Source of the DNA: a virus
Length of the DNA stretch: 23,288 nucleotides
Reading direction: 5' to 3' (one strand)
IMG/VR virus record: IMGVR_UViG_3300030294_000163
Coordinates: 1-23,288 of that record
Shown: piece after piece, positions 20,947 to 23,288 of the stretch
How positions within the stretch are numbered: the stretch's first letter is position 1
How the letters are laid out: every line of letters begins with the position of its first letter
The notes under the pieces: generated by a model
What the model was told of the DNA's origin: nothing
What the model saw: only the letters and a program-made list of their open reading frames with translations
Databases searched by the model: none
Program-made: the position numbers and the translations under genes

Positions 20947-23127
20947 ATGTTTAAAAAATTTATTAAAAATGTAATATATTTTATAATTCAATCTATTGAA
21001 AAATATGAATTTAGAAATTTTAATCCTAATGAGGAAGATATAATGAAGAAATTCGTTAATACTATATTCCTTGATAAAGAAATATTAGTAGAAACAGATT
21101 ATGGATTTGTTCCAGTGACTGAAATGAATATAACTCAACCATTTCAAATATATAGTCTAGAATTAGAAAACGGATTATGGCTTGAAGGCGCTGATACTCA
21201 TATGATTTTTTGTAAAGATCATAATATAAAAATGTTAATAGATTTGACTACAGATGATTATGTATTAACAAAAAAAGGAGAAAGTAAAGTCAAAAAAATT
21301 TCTAAACTAAAAAACAAAGTGAGTATGTTCGACCTATCTATAGATACTCCTGAAATGAGCTACTACACAAATGATATACTTTCTCATAATACAGTTTCTG
21401 CAGCCATAGTTTTACTTCATTTCGTGCTATTTAATGATGATAAAGGATGTATGGTAGTGGCAAATAAAGGAAAAACAGTAAAAGAAATCATACGAAAAAT
21501 AAAAGATATTTATAAGTTAGTACCATTTTTTCTTAAAAAAGGAGTAACTAACTGGAATGAAACTCAGATTGCATTTGAAAATAATTCAAGAATTCAAACA
21601 GAGAACAGAACTAAAGATCCCTCGATCGGATTTACTATAGATTTTCTTTATCTCGATGAGTTTGCTCACATTCCAGATAATTTCATTAGAGATTATTATG
21701 GTGCTATTATTCCAGTAGTATCATCAGTTAATAATTCGCATATTGTAATAACATCTACTCCAAATGGATATAATATGTTTTGGGAATTATTCACAAATGC
21801 TGAATTACCAGAGGATGATCCATTAAAAAATCCATATAAGGCTATGAGAGTCTTATGGAATCAAGTACCAGGAAGAGAAGACACTAAAATTAAAGTAATG
21901 GATGCTAAATTAAAAAAATTCAATATAGCAAAATCTTCTTTATTACGAGAAATAAGAGACAAATATGATATTACGTTATACAAAAAAAGCATAGGAGAAG
22001 ATATGTTTGATTGTGTCGCTTATAATGTGTTGGATGAAAAAACTCACATTGGTAACATAAGAAAGATAAGAATAAATGGTATTCCTCTACCCGAATTGGC
22101 AGTTGTTAGTAACTGGCAAGAAGAAGAAACTAAATTATTATTATCCTCTGATAAATTTGATCAAGAATATGGATTACATTTTGTCACAGGAGATAAAATT
22201 CTTTTCAACAAAGACACAATTGATTTATTAAAAAGTAAACAATTACCTTTTGATAATATAAATATTAATCAATTTGAAAAGTTTAAATTTCCATATGAAT
22301 CTTTAAAATTTGTAAAAGATTTAAGTCTATTTAATGTTGCGAGATCAAAAGAATACTACACAGTTCTTTCTATAGATTTATCAGAGGGACTAGCAAAAGA
22401 TTTTTCTGTTATAAATATATTCAAATTAGAATTAAGAGATAAAAATGAAATAGAAAAATATGAATACGATAACATACAAGATTTATTTAAACTTGAGCAA
22501 ATAGGACTATTTAGAAACAATTTATACTCAATCAGAGAACTTGCCCATATGCTCTATCTTATTGCATTTGAGTTATTTGATCCAGAAAAAACTAAAATAG
22601 TACTAGAATATAATACATATGGTTCTGAATTATTAGCACATCTTCCTAATGTATTTGATGGTAAAAATAATTATTCGAATTCTGTATTTTTAAGATATAA
22701 ACACAACAGAGAAGATATAGCAGGTAAAATAGGAATGAAATTAAGTAAAGATAAACATCTAATTATTGACAAGGAATTTCAGCAATCAATTAGAAATAGA
22801 AAAATGATATTACACAGTGAGATAAACATAAAGGAAATAACCACTTTTAGTAAGCATGAAACAACATCTGGTATGATTACATACAAAGCTGAGAGCGGAA
22901 ACGATGATGTTGTAATGACAACTATAACACTATCCACATGCTTTGATAATATTGGATATAAAAATTTGGTTGAATTATATGTAAATAATAATATTCAAGG
23001 TGATATGCTAAGATATGTTGAGAATATTACTAGTTTATCTGAAAATACATCAGGACTAATTGGAGCACACAGTAGAATTTACAGACGAAATCCTACTATT
23101 TCAGGATCAAGATATCCTGGAAGATAA
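20947..23127 (+). CDS. terL: Split-intein C-fragment fused to the TerL C-terminal part
   Basis: A 726-residue protein. Residues 1-148 are the intein C-fragment: a helical lead (MFKKFIKNVIYFIIQSIEKY), then the Hint beta part with block B at 82-88 (ADTHMIF, His85), block F around 125-143 (VSMFDLSIDTPEMSYYTND) and block G ILSHN ending at Asn148, with penultimate His147. Thr149 is the +1 nucleophile and also completes the Walker A (GK-T). Residues 149-726 are terminase: Walker B LYLDEFAH (Asp237, Glu238), motif III ITSTPNG (268-274), and the RNase H-like nuclease with Asp477 and Glu480 (SIDLSEG), Glu554 (VLEYN) and Asp653/654 (GNDDVVM). The spliced TerL would be about 694 residues (T4 gp17 is 610). 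It packages DNA into proheads with ATPase and nuclease. No residue of the active sites is missing. Confidence 0.92.
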   Translation: MFKKFIKNVIYFIIQSIEKYEFRNFNPNEEDIMKKFVNTIFLDKEILVETDYGFVPVTEMNITQPFQIYSLELENGLWLEGADTHMIFCKDHNIKMLIDLTTDDYVLTKKGESKVKKISKLKNKVSMFDLSIDTPEMSYYTNDILSHNTVSAAIVLLHFVLFNDDKGCMVVANKGKTVKEIIRKIKDIYKLVPFFLKKGVTNWNETQIAFENNSRIQTENRTKDPSIGFTIDFLYLDEFAHIPDNFIRDYYGAIIPVVSSVNNSHIVITSTPNGYNMFWELFTNAELPEDDPLKNPYKAMRVLWNQVPGREDTKIKVMDAKLKKFNIAKSSLLREIRDKYDITLYKKSIGEDMFDCVAYNVLDEKTHIGNIRKIRINGIPLPELAVVSNWQEEETKLLLSSDKFDQEYGLHFVTGDKILFNKDTIDLLKSKQLPFDNININQFEKFKFPYESLKFVKDLSLFNVARSKEYYTVLSIDLSEGLAKDFSVINIFKLELRDKNEIEKYEYDNIQDLFKLEQIGLFRNNLYSIRELAHMLYLIAFELFDPEKTKIVLEYNTYGSELLAHLPNVFDGKNNYSNSVFLRYKHNREDIAGKIGMKLSKDKHLIIDKEFQQSIRNRKMILHSEINIKEITTFSKHETTSGMITYKAESGNDDVVMTTITLSTCFDNIGYKNLVELYVNNNIQGDMLRYVENITSLSENTSGLIGAHSRIYRRNPTISGSRYPGR

Positions 23128-23164
23128 AAAACAAAGAGTTTATTTTATAAACTCTTTGTTTTTT
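23126..23164. terminator. Two-way terminator after terL
   Basis: AAAAAACAAAGAGTTTAT (23126-23143) pairs perfectly with ATAAACTCTTTGTTTTTT (23147-23164) around a TTT loop: an 18-bp stem with A- and T-runs at its ends. It lies between the stop of TerL and the convergent minus-strand gene, whose stop codon falls inside it. Confidence 0.85.
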
Positions 23165-23288
23165 CTATATCATCTTTTGATACTACTTCTACGAAACTTT
23201 TATTTTTTATATAGAACTCAACTTCTGTACTACCATTTTGGTATACATATACAACAGTTCCTTTTGTTCCAGATGGTATAGTGATTGT
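23145..23288 (-). CDS. Small beta-barrel-like protein, C-terminal part (cut by window edge)
   Basis: Reading leftward from the edge, the frame is open: TITIPSGTKGTVVYVYQNGS, TEVEFYIKNKSFVEVVSKDD, IEKTKSL and a TAA at 23147-23145. The G-T-K-G-T-V-V-x-V ... x-V-E-F pattern is typical of small SH3-like barrels such as the DUF4926 type and resembles the bodies of the tagged proteins elsewhere in the window. The N-terminus, and so the presence of the tag, is not visible. It is convergent with TerL and shares its terminator. The plus-strand ORF over this stretch is a shadow. Confidence 0.65.
   Translation of the reverse strand, partial: TITIPSGTKGTVVYVYQNGSTEVEFYIKNKSFVEVVSKDDIEKTKSL

Noticed and set aside
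21855-22180. Possible second intein in TerL (residues about 305-410)
   Set aside because: The stretch is longer than in T4 gp17, but no block A Cys, TxxH block or HN-Cys/Ser/Thr end was found; it is more likely a lineage-specific insertion.
23060-23281. Plus-strand 73-residue ORF at the right end
   Set aside because: It overlaps the end of TerL, runs through the terminator stem and lies opposite the partial minus-strand barrel protein; composition is Phe/Leu-rich as expected for a shadow.

Overview
The window is a very AT-rich, densely packed stretch of a tailed-phage genome, most likely a T4-like contractile-tailed myovirus. The anchors are a gp6-type baseplate wedge protein with a Baseplate_J signature, a gp25-type baseplate protein and a large terminase (TerL) with Walker A/B, motif III and nuclease motifs. 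No tRNA, rRNA, integrase or cellular housekeeping gene was seen. Shine-Dalgarno sites are weak or absent before most starts. With the AT richness and the style of the small tagged proteins this fits a Bacteroidota host, but host assignment is only a weak inference.

Layout. (1) Bases 1-2762, plus strand: a tight run of four glycosyltransferase-type genes (a Fringe-like one cut by the window edge, a GT-B-like one, a DUF3431 protein and a GT-A one), ending at a 32-bp perfect palindrome that serves as a two-way terminator. (2) Bases 2777-8062, minus strand: a long operon of small, mostly unrecognised genes. Most share an N-terminal tag (MITKFKxFE or MKxLKxxE), many share a C-terminal tail (K-Y/F-N-I/L), and an HNH homing endonuclease is lodged among them. 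(3) Bases 8143-11844, plus: two paralogous fibre-like proteins with collagen-like and poly-threonine segments, another glycosyltransferase and two small proteins. (4) Bases 11942-18255, plus: baseplate genes (a 900-residue structural protein, an unknown, gp6-like, a tagged small protein, gp25-like), with one small minus-strand gene inserted. (5) Bases 18248-23127: a HAD-type phosphatase, then TerL broken in two.

The standout system is the broken terminase. The upstream gene ends the TerL sequence inside the Walker A P-loop (SRQTGK) and continues with a Cys-initiated intein N-fragment. About 1.8 kb later a second gene starts with an intein C-fragment ending in HN, followed by Thr and the rest of TerL. 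Rejoining the exteins restores SRQTGK-T. Between the halves, on the opposite strand, is a Vsr-like homing endonuclease gene. A two-way terminator follows the first half and the second half has its own putative promoter, so the halves look like separate transcription units joined by protein trans-splicing. This is the fractured-gene arrangement known from metagenomes (AceL-TerL-type atypically split inteins). Unusual here are matching helical extensions at the two broken ends and a frameshift in the endonuclease.

A second theme is four genes broken by a single-base change in a homopolymer run (near 3257, 6900, 18496 and 20450). All four read through perfectly if one base is added or removed, which suggests sequencing indels or slippage rather than decay. 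A third is the N-/C-tagged small-protein family, which may be capsid-targeted internal proteins comparable to T4 proteins carrying capsid-targeting sequences; that function is inferred.
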